Positions 25,444 to 40,400 of a stretch of DNA of 64,000 nt are shown piece by piece. Position 1 is the first letter of the stretch. Every line of letters begins with the position of its first letter. The DNA is from Apostichopus japonicus (Eukaryota; Echinodermata; Holothuroidea; Aspidochirotida; Stichopodidae). The position numbers were made by a program, and so were the translations under genes. Below the pieces are notes generated by a model. It searched no databases and was not told where the DNA came from. It worked only from the letters and a program-made list of their open reading frames with translations. The DNA is taken from assembly GCF_037975245.1 (NCBI RefSeq), contig NC_092571.1:4672001-4736000 (forward strand). The letters are read 5' to 3'.

Positions 25444-28400
25444 GTTAGAGAAAATGCCCTCTGCTTGTCTGTGTTTTTATGTCACTGGACTATTTTAGCA
25501 ACAGGCTTTTCATATTTTAAATCTGTATCACATGTGGTCCACAAATGAATCTTACAAATGGTCAAGGAAACTAGAACTCCCTGATCTCCTGGTTATGATT
25601 CAATTCTTTGACACTTTTAACTAAATTGCTCTATCAATCAGACAACTAAGTAAAATAATAATTAAATTTAAAATAAAATAGTTTGATCTTTTAATGGACT
25701 GAGTTTTGATTTGATTAGATTTTTCTTCTGGCATCGGATTGCGACCATTAATGGAGTGGGCGTGGAAAGAAGTCATTAAGAGGAAACAAATGACGGATGA
25801 CATGTGTAAGTTGCTCTCTTCAGGAATTGTTTATTATCTAGGTTAAGATTGGTATCTCATCTCAGCTTAATTCTTTATTTTATTTATTTATCTTGCATTG
25901 TCTTTGTATCTCTGCACACTTTTTGACACGTCTTAGAGTAAGTATAGTAACTGTACAGACTTCCAGTCCTGGTGCAACAACAGGGTGACCCCTATCCATT
26001 CTACCTTTGCATTCAAACTTCTGCTTTGAGAATAAGCTGTGAGTATGCTGTTTATGGAGCAAACAGTAGCGAACAGCACAAGTTCACCCTAAGGTGGAGA
26101 TTGGCTTGGCCAAAACTTCTAAATGTAGGCCTTACAAAGTAGGGATTTATGAACTAACTTTACTTCAACCAACAACTGGAAACTTCAGTATGTCCTCAGC
26201 CTAGTTATCTTTCCTTGCAGATAAAAACCAGCAAGTAACTTAAGTAAACTGCACTAGGTTTAAAACAGATAGGAATTTATATAGAAAAAAGTTACATTAT
26301 TAATTGAAGTAAATATTGCAAATGTAAAGAATTCAGTGCTTCCAAGATCATGTTAGCGTCCTTTTATTAGGATAACCAGTAGTTTACATGTGTTGCTCTC
26401 AGCAAGCATGTACATAGGCTATACAGCAAATCTTTACTGACCATATGCCCTTATGAATAATATAATGACAAATATCAGCACAAAGATTCCTGGGAATGTT
26501 AAAGAATTCACTATAAATTAAATTTTATGGGAAATTTCACTTCAGTTTGTGGCTTTTCAAATCTGTTCTTGATGGCCTCTTTTATGTCATGTATGTTGAA
26601 CACTGTAAATGTTTAGTTAGAGTTAACAACTTACAGCAGTACCATTGTACACATTTGTAAGTCACCCCTGCTGTTAGTAATAGTCAAATCATGCATTTCT
26701 AAGGTTTTATAATCCATTACACTCTATTGTCTGCTAACAATGGACGAGTGTCAGTGATACAATGATCCCATTCTTTACAATAACTACATTCCTTCTTCAT
26801 TTGGATTTACCACAGGTGAGCCTCTGTTTGATGGTGGAGGAACCTATGTGGATGATAAGACTGTTAGGAAGCTCTCTCAATGCTCCAAACACTATCAACA
26901 TCTCCTGACAATATTCAAAACTCTGCTAGGACAAGGGCAGACTACCACCGAGCAAGGTTAGTATATATGTATACTCACCTTGGTGAGTAGAAAACTCCTT
27001 CTGTTTCTGTAAAAGTCAGAGTTCATTTGAGATCAAAGAAGATACAGACACCTAGTAATCCAGTCCACTTGAGTGCAAGAGCCTTGCTGATAATGTAAAT
27101 TCAGGAGTGGTCAATCCTTGATGTCTTTTCTGCTGTTACATTAAATGTTCTCATATGAAATGTGGATAGGATTCACTATCACATTTGGCTTTCTGGTTAA
27201 TATGTCTATTACCTTCACTGTGGGAAGTACAAGCAGTCAGTAGAATACACATGTGTTGGAATTCATCTTTGCATATCATTCCTGCAATGATAATAATAAT
27301 ACATATACTATGCATATATGAAGAGCTTACCATTTCATTATGTGATTTAGTCATTGCTTTTGTTACAACATTTTTGTAGTAGAAAACACCTGAAATAATC
27401 TTCACTTTTAAAATAAAATGACTGACACTTTAACTAAACAATCATGTGTTTTATTGTAAATGCTGTGACAGTGGGTCTAAATTGCTCTTCATTTGGAAAA
27501 CAAGGGCTGGCAACACCAGTGTAATTTGTGCATTATATGTAACTGTCAGACAGAAACTCACATAGCAACAGTTTATGTTTCTCCATCTGTAAGAGCTACC
27601 TTGTAGTGTCAGATAAAAGGATTATTTAGGTGCATTATAGTTGAGATGCAAACCATAGTTATTAACTCAGATGTAGGTAAACTTGTCTGTAGTCAGAACT
27701 ACTTGTCATAGGTAGTGAAGTAGTTGAAACAGTAAAAGGTTTTATCTTGATTAATTTGGTGCTATTATTATTCTCTACAGGAGCTCATGATCTCTCCACT
27801 AAGCTGGTTGTTCTGTCTCTTCTCGCTGAGCATGTCAAGGCACTGCTGTGGTTTGTCAGATGTGGTCTGCTACCAGAATGTCCAGGTAACCAATTTAAAC
27901 TTATCAATTTATTGAGCAATTTAGTGAATAACTTCATTAGATAGAGCAGTATTTTGTAATATTCTGACCATTCATTTTGAGTTTTGATAAAATAGTGTAA
28001 TTTTTTTAAGTTGATATCGAGGTAGACAATCTTCAAGAAATAATTGTTTCACTGAGATTCCACAAATTCCTGGCTCGTAATTTAATTTTTAACATTTCTC
28101 AAGGCTGACACGGACAGCTAAAGCAATTACAGAAATATTTTGACATAACTCTGCCATGCTGCTCTACTCTTTATGATTCCTGACTTAAACTAAAGTAATC
28201 TATGTGATAGTGATGGCATGTGGGTGTGTGTATGTATGGACACCTTTGGCTTGTAAACACTAAAAAAGAGTAATGGATTAATTTAAAACTTGCTATGAGA
28301 ATCCATCTATCCGTCAAAGGTGGCAAGGAATCACTTAGTATTTTGTCTTTCTTATTACATGTAATGCTTGTTTGAAGTTTATAAAGCTGTATTTTACATT

Positions 28401-31400
28401 TAAATACCAATATGAAAAAAAAACATAACAAGAAAAGACAAGATAAGTTCTTCTTTGATCTCCTAGACAAAGATGGTACTCCTCATCAAGGCCAATTTAA
28501 CTACCCTGCCTCTTTGCTACGTGTTGCCTATTTTCAAAGAAGAGCCCAGATGAAAAAACTCAGTGGGTAAGTTTTCATTCTGTTCCAGCTTGCTTTTCTT
28601 TGTGTTGGTACACACAGAACCTACGAATCAGAATCGAATAACCTGGTATCATTTGTGCAGAATGTTCCATAACCCTATGAGTTGTGAAGAATATGTGCAC
28701 ATAGGATCACCTGTTCCATAACCCTATGAGTTGTTAAGAATGTGTGCACAGGATCACCTGTTCCATAACCCTATGAGTTGTGAGGATTGTGTGCACACAA
28801 GATCACCTATTACACAACTCCCCATGATTTGTGAGGAATGTGTGCACATAGGATCTTTTGCCCCATAACTTCCCATGATTTTCAGGAATGTTTGCACACA
28901 GGATTACCTTCCCTTCCATGACCTCCAATTGTTGATTGAGATCAGAATCAACTGTTCTGTAGCTCTCATGATCTATGAAGAACAAGCCCCAGAATTGTCT
29001 CGAACAGAAGTCTCTCGGACTTGAAATGGATTATGTTGATATCACTTGTAATGTTGATTTTATAAATCACAGCTCAGACACCAGTATCCTCTTAATTGAT
29101 GGGATTGTGGAAGAAGCGGGCCCAGAGCTGACAACTCTCTGGCAAAGAGAAGATGAAGCAAGTGATGGATTCTATCCTCCTCCCAGCCTACATGTAAGGA
29201 GTCTCTCTCTATAATAACACTTGTGACAGGTCATATACTTTATGCATGATTGGAATCTGCTTAGGTGAAAAGTAACAGTAGTGGATGGCTCAGGACATAA
29301 GGACTCTTATGAATATTGTACTTTTATGGATATAAATTATGTACAAAGGACTGCTGATGCAATAACTATAAATAAGAAGACCAACACCATAAACAAATCT
29401 TCTGTCACTTGTAATCTAAAGCTAGAAAAGGGCCCTTGTGAACCCCCAAAAAATAGACACCATAGAACACATACTTGGTTAAAAGGAGCCCTTTTGTCCA
29501 AAAGCTCACTTTGAACTAGTGCTGATAGTGGACTCTTTCTTTTGTAGTCGATTAATCGCATAGCTCTTCTCGCGATACTCGGTTACAGTCATGACCTCAT
29601 CACTGTCATTTTTTCATTGCAGAAATACAGTCAAAACAAATCTTTCTCCATGGTGCACTGTCTTTATTTGTTCTTTCATGTCTTTAATGTGTGGTGTCTA
29701 ACTCATGTTAAAACATCTACCAAACAATAACTGAGAAAAACTTTCAATCTACAACATTTCTTAAAATCCTTCATAGTAAATCAAAAACTTTTGAATGAAT
29801 CTACGAGGCTACTACAACTACTAGTACTAGTAAAACCAAATGTGTAAACAATGAATAGATGTAACACCTTGCAGCGGTGTGATGATTAGTAGGCAAGAGT
29901 TTTCTGTAGAAGGATGTTCAAGGCTAGGCTTTAGCCTAGCGTGATAGTAGGCACATATCTTGCAAATCGAAATTAAACTGCACCGCAATTGACACACTCG
30001 ATCAGACATCTGCTAAATGTGAACCAGGCCAGTCATAAAGTAATTGTAAACATGTTTGAAGAAATGACAAATAACTTGATCAAACATTGCTAGGACTGAA
30101 TGTTGCACTTAAGAACAAGAGTATTACTGACAAGGAAACCCATAAATCAAACCGGAGCAGGTGCTAGCCGATTTTTAACACAGCACAGTGCCAGTGTAGC
30201 ATTGTGAGAACCTGTAATTTTGCGATATTTGCTGACAAACTGCTTTAGTGGTCTTTTTGATAGGTTAGGCTATTTTTCAAAAGCAGATTAGTTGTGGTGC
30301 TAGCTTGTAGTCAAGTAATCGCAACTTAGGTTTTGAGTGCGATTAATCAAACTTCCAAAGTGTAATCGCGACTACTGGCGATTAATCGATTACAACTATC
30401 AACACTACTCTGAACCCTGCCTTTGGAGTTAAATGAAGGTACATAATATCATTCAGATATATTCAAATATTGTAAACTTGATTATCATTTTGCAGGCACT
30501 GTTGGATATTTACCTGATGGAAAATGTACCTCAGTTCATCAAGCAATGCATTGTGGGATACATGCTCTTGGATATTGAATCTACTCTAGGAGATAATGAC
30601 AGCAATCAAGTAAGGTTCAGCTATTCCTATGTGTCATCAAAGATCATTACACATTAATGAAATTTCTACATGGTTCCATAGATTGCAGTATTTAAGCATC
30701 AGGAATAACATAAGCTATGAAGAAGGAAACATTGGCAAACAAAATTAACCTTAACCTACTCTGTATGTTTAAGTTTTGGTTTTTCAATATCCATTTACTC
30801 CACATGAGGTGAACCAGGGCATTTGTTGGCCTTGTAAATAAAACCATCTGTGTGGTTTACTCATAGCCTAAATGGCTACCATTAATGGGTTGAACTTGAA
30901 CAGTGTATTTACAACTGGTCTCATGGATATTAGATTACAGGAATTTCTTTATTGCAAATTACACAATATTACATTAGCGATGAATTTGTTTAGCTGAGTA
31001 GTATTCCATCTGTGATGCAGAGAAAGTAAACGAGAGCATCTTGGATGGCTCATTTGGTCAGCAAGTGATATTTTGAAAGAAAATTGTACAATTCAGTGGT
31101 TATATTTTGTTCATGTTAATGTATTAATGGTTGACATATCTTGCCACTAGTTTTAATGTTTCTCAGCTGGTTGAGCTCAGAGAATGTAGGAATAATTGTT
31201 TCATGTTTCATTTCTTACAGCTATCTGAGCACCTTCGGAAGTTTGACTCATCCTTGTCCATCCCAATTGGCCAAACAAAACTAATTCATGCCTATTGGTT
31301 ATTAGATCACAGGGACTTCTCAGTGAGTATAATGACATAATAAAACTGTTGTAAGGACTGTACCATTTGTAGAAGCAATAAGTTTTGCTGGTTGATGAGT

Positions 31401-34400
31401 AGGTATAGATGTCAGGTAGTTTGACTCAAGGTATAAGTAGATTGGTGTTTGTGCTGAAGGCTCAGTAACCTTTGCAATCGTGCTGGTGTGTGTTTGTTTT
31501 TGTATGTGACGGCCAGATTGTAAACACGATATCTCAAGAAGCACAGGTTGAGTCAATGTCACGCTTGGTAGGTTGATGCTCCATGATGTATAGATGTGCC
31601 CTATTGTTTGTGGTTCCCATCTTCTGCATATTGATGAGTGGACGGGGCTTAAGGTAAATTTCTTAAATGGCTCATTGGTATTTGTGCATTTGATGATAGG
31701 TACATGGTCATATAATCAAGAAATTCATTCTCATTATTATTCATGAATGGGCGTGGCTAGAGTGTTATCACAGTGAAAAGCTTGTAAACACTATTTCTCA
31801 ATACCAACAAGTTGAATCAATGTCATACTGGGAAGGTAGATGCCCCATGATGTGTAGATGAGCCCTATTGTTTGTGATACCCATCTCATTATTGAGTGGT
31901 CGGGCTGGACCTCCAATTTTTTAAATATCAATCTATTCAACAGTATGTCTGCTTTAGTTCATACTTGGTATGGTGAACATAGTTTGTTCAAAGTCAGTTC
32001 AGTTAAGCCTTGTGAATGGGCTCTATAAGTCTTTAACAGAACACACAGTTATCCAGGAAAGTTCAAGGAAAGTTGATGTATAGTATTGCTCTAAGCACAC
32101 TCAAGTGGCCCTTATCCAGTTTCACCCTATCAGCTTCAAGGGGTCAACAGGTCATCTCAAATGGTGGCAAAGTGGCTCAAGGTGTCAAAAGGTTATCTCA
32201 ATTGGTCTCAAATTGGCATTTGTTTTGTGATATATACTAGATGACTTGTACATGGTCAAAATGTTTCCCAGTGCATTAAAACAATCTCAAGGGGAGCTCT
32301 CACTCTATAACAACAGAAAGGATTTGCATTAAGGAATTGGAAAAAAAGTTTTATAGTTATATATTCTTTTTTTTTCCACCACACTTGGTATCTTTATTGG
32401 TAACATTCTTGCGCCAATTCGTACAAATTTAAAGTTTAAATTCCTTACCAGTGAATTAAATGGTTGATGCATGTTGTCAACATGGTACCTGATTCCTTTC
32501 TTTATATGTTGCAACATTAGTCAACAGATAATCCGCTTCATTTTGGTGTGCACAAATTCATGTATGGCTTACTGCACTATGAATATGTTTAGGCATCATA
32601 ACCACTAGACTTTGTGTCATTCACATTTGTCTTTGAATACCAAGCTTTGGACTTGTTATTTTCCTCATTTTGTTTATTCTAAAGATATTTTTTGAAAAGG
32701 ATGACTTGGTTGTCTGTTTATATGGCAACATAACCACTATATTTAGCAACCTCTCTTCAGCCTGTCTACTCTTAAAATATTCCAATGATTGTGAAGTTCC
32801 TGTTCAAGAAACTTGAGCATTATCTTGGGTGAAATTACACACCAGTATATTGTCATTGCAATATCAACCATTATGTTTTGCTTATTTCATCTGCTGGTGT
32901 GTTTTATGACAATGTTCATCATCATGTTGCATTTTCAGGAAGCCTTGAACATGTTGCTAGACCCAATGACAAATAACAATCTGTCGTCATGGCAACATGG
33001 AACCATTATTCGTTCCTTTCTTTACCACGGAGAGGGACAGAAGGCCCTGCAGTATGTCCGAGCAATCAGGCCCTCTCTTACAACACCAGATGACATCAAG
33101 CTGCATCTGACTGTGCTGTTAGCTAACGGGTGATTTAACATCTTATTATCTAAAGTCTCTCAAACATAAATACCATACATCTGACTGGATGAGATCAGAA
33201 GACTGCTAGAGACCAATAGACTGCTTGAGACATGCTCTGTGTCATCTTCATAAACACCATCTATTTAATGAGAGACATTGGTAGTTGCTAGGGCCTGTGG
33301 GCTGTTATAGCTGACCCATATTTTTAAAAGGAATTTAAAGACACACCTGTTCTCTGATGCTTTTAGTGTGTAATTTGCTGTAGTGATAGGTGTATAGCGC
33401 CACTGGATACTATGTTGTTCTGTATAAGGGAGCACTTTCTAAATGTTTGTAATGATAGTAACCATCCATAAGACAGTGGTAGACAGCAAACCCCTCTTAA
33501 TTCACTTATGGTTCTATGTTGCACTAAGTAGAATGATCATGTAATATTTCTTGGTATAAAAAATTGAAGTCTATTGAATTATCATTTGTTTGTAGCCTTA
33601 CTGGTGAAGCATTCAACTTCCAGAGAGACTATCACGATGAGACAACATCTGAAGAACTTTTACACCACCTGTTCCTTGGATCCCAGCAAAGTAAGTCACA
33701 GCTCTGTAAGATTATTAGTATAAAATCATTTTCAGTATAGCCATGTCAAGTACCTTAAATTCATGTAACTTTAAAGTTTTGCAGTGAATTATTCAAAAAC
33801 TGTTTAAACTTGATTGTTAATATTGCAACTTTAATGACTTTATAAAAAGAAAGTATCATATGTTAAAAATGCAATGTCATTTTTCCTCTCTGGATGCTCA
33901 GCAACAACAATGGATCAGTTATTAAAACTGCCATTTCAAGATAGAGAGGAAGTCACTCTGAAGAAGTACCTTGAAGAGAGCACAGAGCCTAACTCCCAGG
34001 AGATTCTAGTGATGCATTTATTGCAGAGAGCACAATTTGTGGAGGCAACTCGACTCAACTCTAACCTCAACCAACAGATGATGATGGTAAGTCCCATTGT
34101 CTAAAGTATAATTTATTTGAGCTGTCAGTCATTGTTACTCTCAATGGAAATCAATGATGCAAAACTTTGAGTCTTGTTGCTTCTGCCAGGGTTTGAATTG
34201 ATTCATCACCATTGCTCTCATTATACGTTCTGTTTGGCATGACTAGATATCACTGTATGTATCTGTTGAAAATTTCCTTACTTTCTCACATCATTATTGA
34301 CTGGGTATGCTGCTCACCAAGCTTCTTTTAGTTAGTTTTCCCTCCTTAACTCCATCTAGGTGATATACACTGGTATTTTTCAATTGATACAACACCATTG

Positions 34401-37400
34401 CTCTCGTTATGCGTTCTGTTTGGCATGACTAGATATCACTGTATGTATCTGTTGACAATTTCCTTACTTTCTCTCATCATTATTGACTGGGTATGCTGCT
34501 CACCTGGCTTTATTTAGTTAATTTTCCCTCCTTAACTCCATATAGGTGATATACACTGGTATTTTTCATGTTGATGATATTATTATTATGAATCTTATCT
34601 CATACTAGATGGAGGCTGATGCGGCATCCAGGGAGAGAACTCTCTCTCGTAACATCATTTTAGAGAAGTGTCAAGAAGTGATGCCAGCTGTCCAGAGAAA
34701 ACTGGCCTTTAGTCCAGAAGTCAAGATATCAAGATCTAGAGGGATCCGCCATGAAGGTATATCTCATTATCCCATTCCACATCCCACATTCCAATAAATC
34801 TTACCAGTTTACATTAACTGGTCTGTTTGTTAGCTTGTAAATATGTTTGCTCTCCATTTTCCTCCAGTTCTGGTAGTTTTGTCATTGGAAACTCACCAAC
34901 AGTTGGTGATTTTCCATGACCATTCAGTGTTAAAATTTCTTATGAAATTAAAAAAAAAACAGCTTGTTTGCAGAGTGGCTGTAATGGAACTGTTTGAAAT
35001 TGTAATGTTTTTATCGAATAATGTTGGAATGAAGGAATCCGAGTTGCAATGATGTTTTGACATGAATCTCTTGTATTTCTTAAATATTAAATGGTTTTAT
35101 ACTTAAGTTTTGCAATTGATTCAAGATATGTTGGCACAAAGATTCACCAATTACACAAATGTTCATGTAGTTATAACGTTGTGTTTGTACTGTATTATGT
35201 CATGCAACTTTATAGACGGTTTTGTTCAGACAACCAGACTTACCGTCAGGACAAATAAGTTTTAGTTTAAGCTTTAGTACCAATGTTGAATTGTCAGTGA
35301 TCTCTGTATTACGTGGATAGTAGTATCATTGTTTCAAGACCAGTACCTTAGTACCAATGTTGAATTGTCAGTGATCTCTGTATTACGTGGATAGTAGTAT
35401 CATTGTTTCAAGACCAGTACCTTAGTACCAATGTTGAATTGTCAGTGATCTCTGTATTACGTGGATAGTAGTATCATTGTTTCAAGACCAGTACCTTAGT
35501 ACCAATGTTGAATTGTCAGTGATCTCTGTATTACGTGGATAGTAGTATCATTGTTTCAAGACCAGTACCTTAGTACCAATGTTGAATTGTCATGCCTGTC
35601 CTTGCCTCTCCCACACTAAAATGGCTGGGATTTGAGTAATGACAGCTTGCTATAAACAACTCTTGCATTTAAAAGGTAAACCTATTTGAAGTTCATTGTC
35701 TGTGTATGTTTGTGTTTTTTTTTTTTTCTTCCAGTTCCACCACCAAAACCCTTATCAAGCAAAATTAATCCAGCTAAGACCAAGCAGGTGATATCACATG
35801 CACTTCTAATGAATGGAGTCTTGGACAAAATAGCAGAGGCCAGGGAATGTCTGAAGGAAGAACAAACACCAACAAATAGGTGTGTTTGATATTCTTAAGT
35901 AACATTCTAGGGTATATAGGTATTGCCTATTGGGAGTGTAAATCAGAGGTAATTTATGCAACTGTAAATGATGTGATTTCATTGTTTGTGTCTTTTCCAG
36001 ATTGGATATTCTGTTGATGGATGTCACATGATATACTTTCTTTCTTCATATTGGTGTATTCCATATTGTTGTAATGTCGTTGTATGCTGGTGTAATACCA
36101 CTACACACTGAGTCATGTCTTTCCAAACTCATGTCATTTCATGTTGAAACCACTACATATTGGTATTTATGTTTGTTTTGATGTCGTAATGGATTGATGT
36201 TTTAAGGTAATTTCTTCAAGAAGCTTATATGTTGCTTTAAGTAAGTTTCAGTAAGTAAGAAAGTTGTTTGATTTTGTTTGAATAGTATTTCAGAATTATC
36301 ATTAAGTATTTTAATTTGAATGTCATATTTGTATCCTTACAGCCCCCTCAGAGCAGAAGTGGACATGGAGCCTTTTGTGGGTATGCCAATAACACACAGT
36401 TCCAAAACAAGAAAAAGGTTTGTGTTTTTGTCTTGAAACTCATCTAAGACAGCTCTGAATCTTTACCATATAACATCTCCCCCTTACAGATCACTAGTGT
36501 TAGTAAACATACATGTGTTTATAAAAACCTTAATAAGAGATGCTTTAGTTACTCTGCTGTATTATCTTGTTGAATTGCAAATGAGAAAATTTTCTTGAAC
36601 TCAAAAATTTTGCAACAAATATTGTTACTTTATGACATGAGTTTGACAATAGCTGTTAACAAACAACATTTAGCCCAGTCTAAAACACTTATTTGGCAAT
36701 GTACTGAACACATCATATTTGGCAATGTACTGAACACATCATATTTGGCAATGTGCTGAACACATCATATTTGGCAATGTACTGAACACATCATATTTGG
36801 CAATGTACTGAACACATCATATTTGGCAATGTGCTGAACACATCATATTTGGCAATGTGCTGAACACATCATATTTGGCAATGTACTGAACACATCATAT
36901 TTGGCAATGTACTGAACACATCATATTTGGCAATGTGCTGAGCACATCATATTTGGCAATGTACTGAACACATCATATTTGGCAATGTACTGAACACATC
37001 ATATTTGGCAATGTACTGAACACATCATATTTGGCAATGTACTGAACACATCATATTTGGCAATGTTCTGAACACATCATATTTGGCAATGTTCTGAACA
37101 CATCATATTTGGCAATGTACTGAACACATCATATTTGGCAATGTGCTGAACACATCATATTTGGCAATGTGCTGAACACATCATATTTGGCAATGTACTG
37201 AACACATCATATTTGGCAATGTACTGAACACATCATATTTGGCAATGTACTGAACACATCATATTTGGCAATGTACTGAACACATCATATTTGGCAATGT
37301 TCTGAACACATCATATTTGGCAATGTTCTGAACACATCATATTTGGCAATGTACTGAACACATCATATTTGGCAATGTACTGAACACATCATATTTGGCA

Positions 37401-40400
37401 ATGTTCTGAACACATCATATTTGGCAATGTACTGAACACATCATATTTGGCAATGTACTGAACACATCATATTTGGCACATAAGGATTGGGCTTTGATGT
37501 TCATTGCAAGTTTCCTGTCTGTGTTCATGTCATTGACTTCTGTTGTACACTGCTTTGAAGTTTTAGTGATACTATCATAACCCTAAACATTGACAATGAC
37601 CAACATGAATATGTTGGTTTTGGTTATTGATTCCTTGGCAAGGGCAATCATATTCTATGTAATGGTTACAGTGTTTCTCATTTATGTGTGTAAGTAATAC
37701 CTTGGTTAGTAACACTATAACTCAAAACATAAATGGTGTTATAACTTCATATTTGGTGTGTTGATCACCTTAGTGAGTACAAGAACAGTCTTGTTTTCAG
37801 AGAAGGTGAAAGGTTGTTTACGGTCAACAGAGATCTCAGTCTAACCAGACAGCAGTGTGGTTTCGATGATGCTACATGAGTAATCTTATATGAATGTGAC
37901 ACACTAGGCTGTAGGGTATAGCCAGGATGAACAACATACTTCAAATTAGTCCAGTATAAAGCATTAAGATATAACAAACAATATACACATTGGCAGCTGA
38001 TAACCGAGATGGACACTCTCCTTGTATTCAGTATACAGATTAATCTCTACCAAAGACAACGGGCTTCTTCTCAAGCCTAGACAAATATTTTTTAAAGTAC
38101 TTGCTATTTGGGGACCGTGACTAAAAATATAGTCGAGAAAATGCAAAACTATGATTGCTCCATTGTACATATCTGCAATATCAATACTTTCTGTTAACAA
38201 AGGTTAGGCACTTGGGCAGATGCATGGTGCTATGTAATTGCACATTGGAAAATTATGTTTCTGGGCAGTATGAAATTTAAACTTATTCCACCAAAAGTAA
38301 GTGTTGAACAAAGTAAAACATTTTGCAAAATTATGAATAAGCAGCTTGGCCTACTGTAATGTCTCAAACAATTGAAAATAAAACATCTGAAAAAATACCT
38401 ATGAAGATAGCTTGGCTTCTGTTAGGGCTCTTTTAGTATTAGGGCTTCTGTTAGGGCTCTACTAGTATACACAAGGCATATACTATACAGTAACTCGGTG
38501 TGCGCGAGTCCTACGCCTCACTACTACTTTGAACCGCTACTCTGTCGATTAGTGCGACTTCATACATTTGCCCGAGTATTTACTTTGTATTTGAACTGCA
38601 GATTGATGCGTGGAAAATAACGCTATTACTCTGTTACACTGCCTAAATCAAAGCTTTCTTTTACGCAATGAAAATCTAAGGTTGAAAGAACATCTATCTT
38701 CAACTTGCAAATGGTGTTGAGTGGAAATCTTTGCAAAACATCCTAGCAGCAAAAATAACAAACTTGTCTCAAACTCCTTAAATTGTTGTATATTTTGCAA
38801 ATTATGACTGATGGCATGTAGAAAATGCCTTAAGAAATAATTTAGGAGATGTTTGGCCACATTAAGTGTATTGATATTCCGACAAGAAACAATTTTAACA
38901 ATGTTTATTGTTAGTAATCTACCTGCATATACTCTACTGTACAGGGCTTGCCTGCGCATAACCAAGCCATCGTGATATTGACGGTTAATATTTTTTTTAA
39001 TTGGTTGAGAAATTAAAATATGACCACAACATATTTATGAATGTCTTTAAAACACATTATGTACTTGTAAGCTCAAACCGTTCCCTCTAATGATAGTTAT
39101 TTTAGATTTTAAATTATGCTTTTGCTGTATGTTTGTAAATGCTCCATGAAGGTTGTGAACAATCTCCGCACATGAAAACTTCCCGTACATAAAGCATGTG
39201 CAGAGAGCGAACCATTTTACACAGTTAATTCGCATTGAGATCAGTCATTGATAAAATTCTAACTAGGCGACAGTTAATTTTCGTAAACAGCGCTTAGCCA
39301 TTTCCCCAACGTAACTATACATCCAAACCTGAAGTTTTTATTTGACCCTAAATGTCGACAATTGCGAAAAACAACAGAAAACTTCAACAACGGAAGCAAA
39401 TATATAATACCGATTATTCAGTGATATCGTTCGTTCCAATAGCAAAGCTGTATGTACAAAGAGTACACCTTTTTATACACAATTTGAACACTAGTGACTC
39501 CAAATGACCTTTGACCTCCACAAAAACAATAGGCTTCTTGGACTTAACTTCTAACAACTACATATTAAATATGAGATTGTTCCAGCTTCCCTTCTTGAGA
39601 TATCGTGTTTTTCAAGGTTTTCAAAATTTGACCACTAGTGACCCCAAATGACCTTTGACATACACAAAAACAATAGGCTTCTTGAACTTAACTTCTAACA
39701 ACTACATATTAAATATTAGATTGTTCCAGCTTCCCTTCTTGAGATATCGTGTTTTTCAAGGTTTTCAAAATTTGACCACTAGTGACCCCAAATGACCTTT
39801 GACCTACACAAAAACAATAGGCTTCTTGAACTTAACTTCTAACAACTACTTATTAAATATTAGATTGTTCCAAGCTTCCCTTCTTGAGATATTGTGTTTA
39901 CAAAGTTTTTACAATTTGACCACTAGTGACCCCAAATGACCTATGACCTCCACAAAACACAATAGGCTTAGAACTTAATGTTTCACAGCTACATACTAAA
40001 TATGAGAGATTGGTCCAAGATCCCCTTCCTGAGATATCGTGTTTACAAGGTTTTCACAATTTGACCCCTGGTGACCCCAAATGACATTTGACATCAGAAA
40101 GCAATATAATTCTTCTACTCAATGTGGTACTCCTACACACCAAATAAGAGCTTTGGTCCAAGCTTCCCTTCTTGAGAAATCATGTTTACAAGCAAAGCAT
40201 CACACATACACATACAATGGATGTACATGGATACAAATGGTGTACTGTTTTGTGGAGGTCAAAACTTATAAATCTGTGTACCATTCAAGTAATTTTTTAT
40301 GATTAAACATGGCAGGGAGTCACTAATCCCACTGGCTTTTTGGTTTCAGATATTCTACAGCATTTGTGTACCCTGAACAGACAGAGCTTAATTCAAGTGC

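Noticed and set aside
35999-36030. Exon after GTCTTTTCCAG giving LDILLMDVT and a stop
   Set aside because: It joins in phase to exon 13 but truncates the protein. The next acceptor at 36343 continues an ELYS-like reading, so this is at most a rare alternative end.
36691-37478. CRISPR-like regular repeats
   Set aside because: The 26-bp units abut directly with no spacers, in a eukaryotic intron; the 36-bp array at 52990-53335 is rejected for the same reason.
38648-38965. 105-codon minus-strand open frame
   Set aside because: No recognisable domain, no splice context and random composition within an intron.
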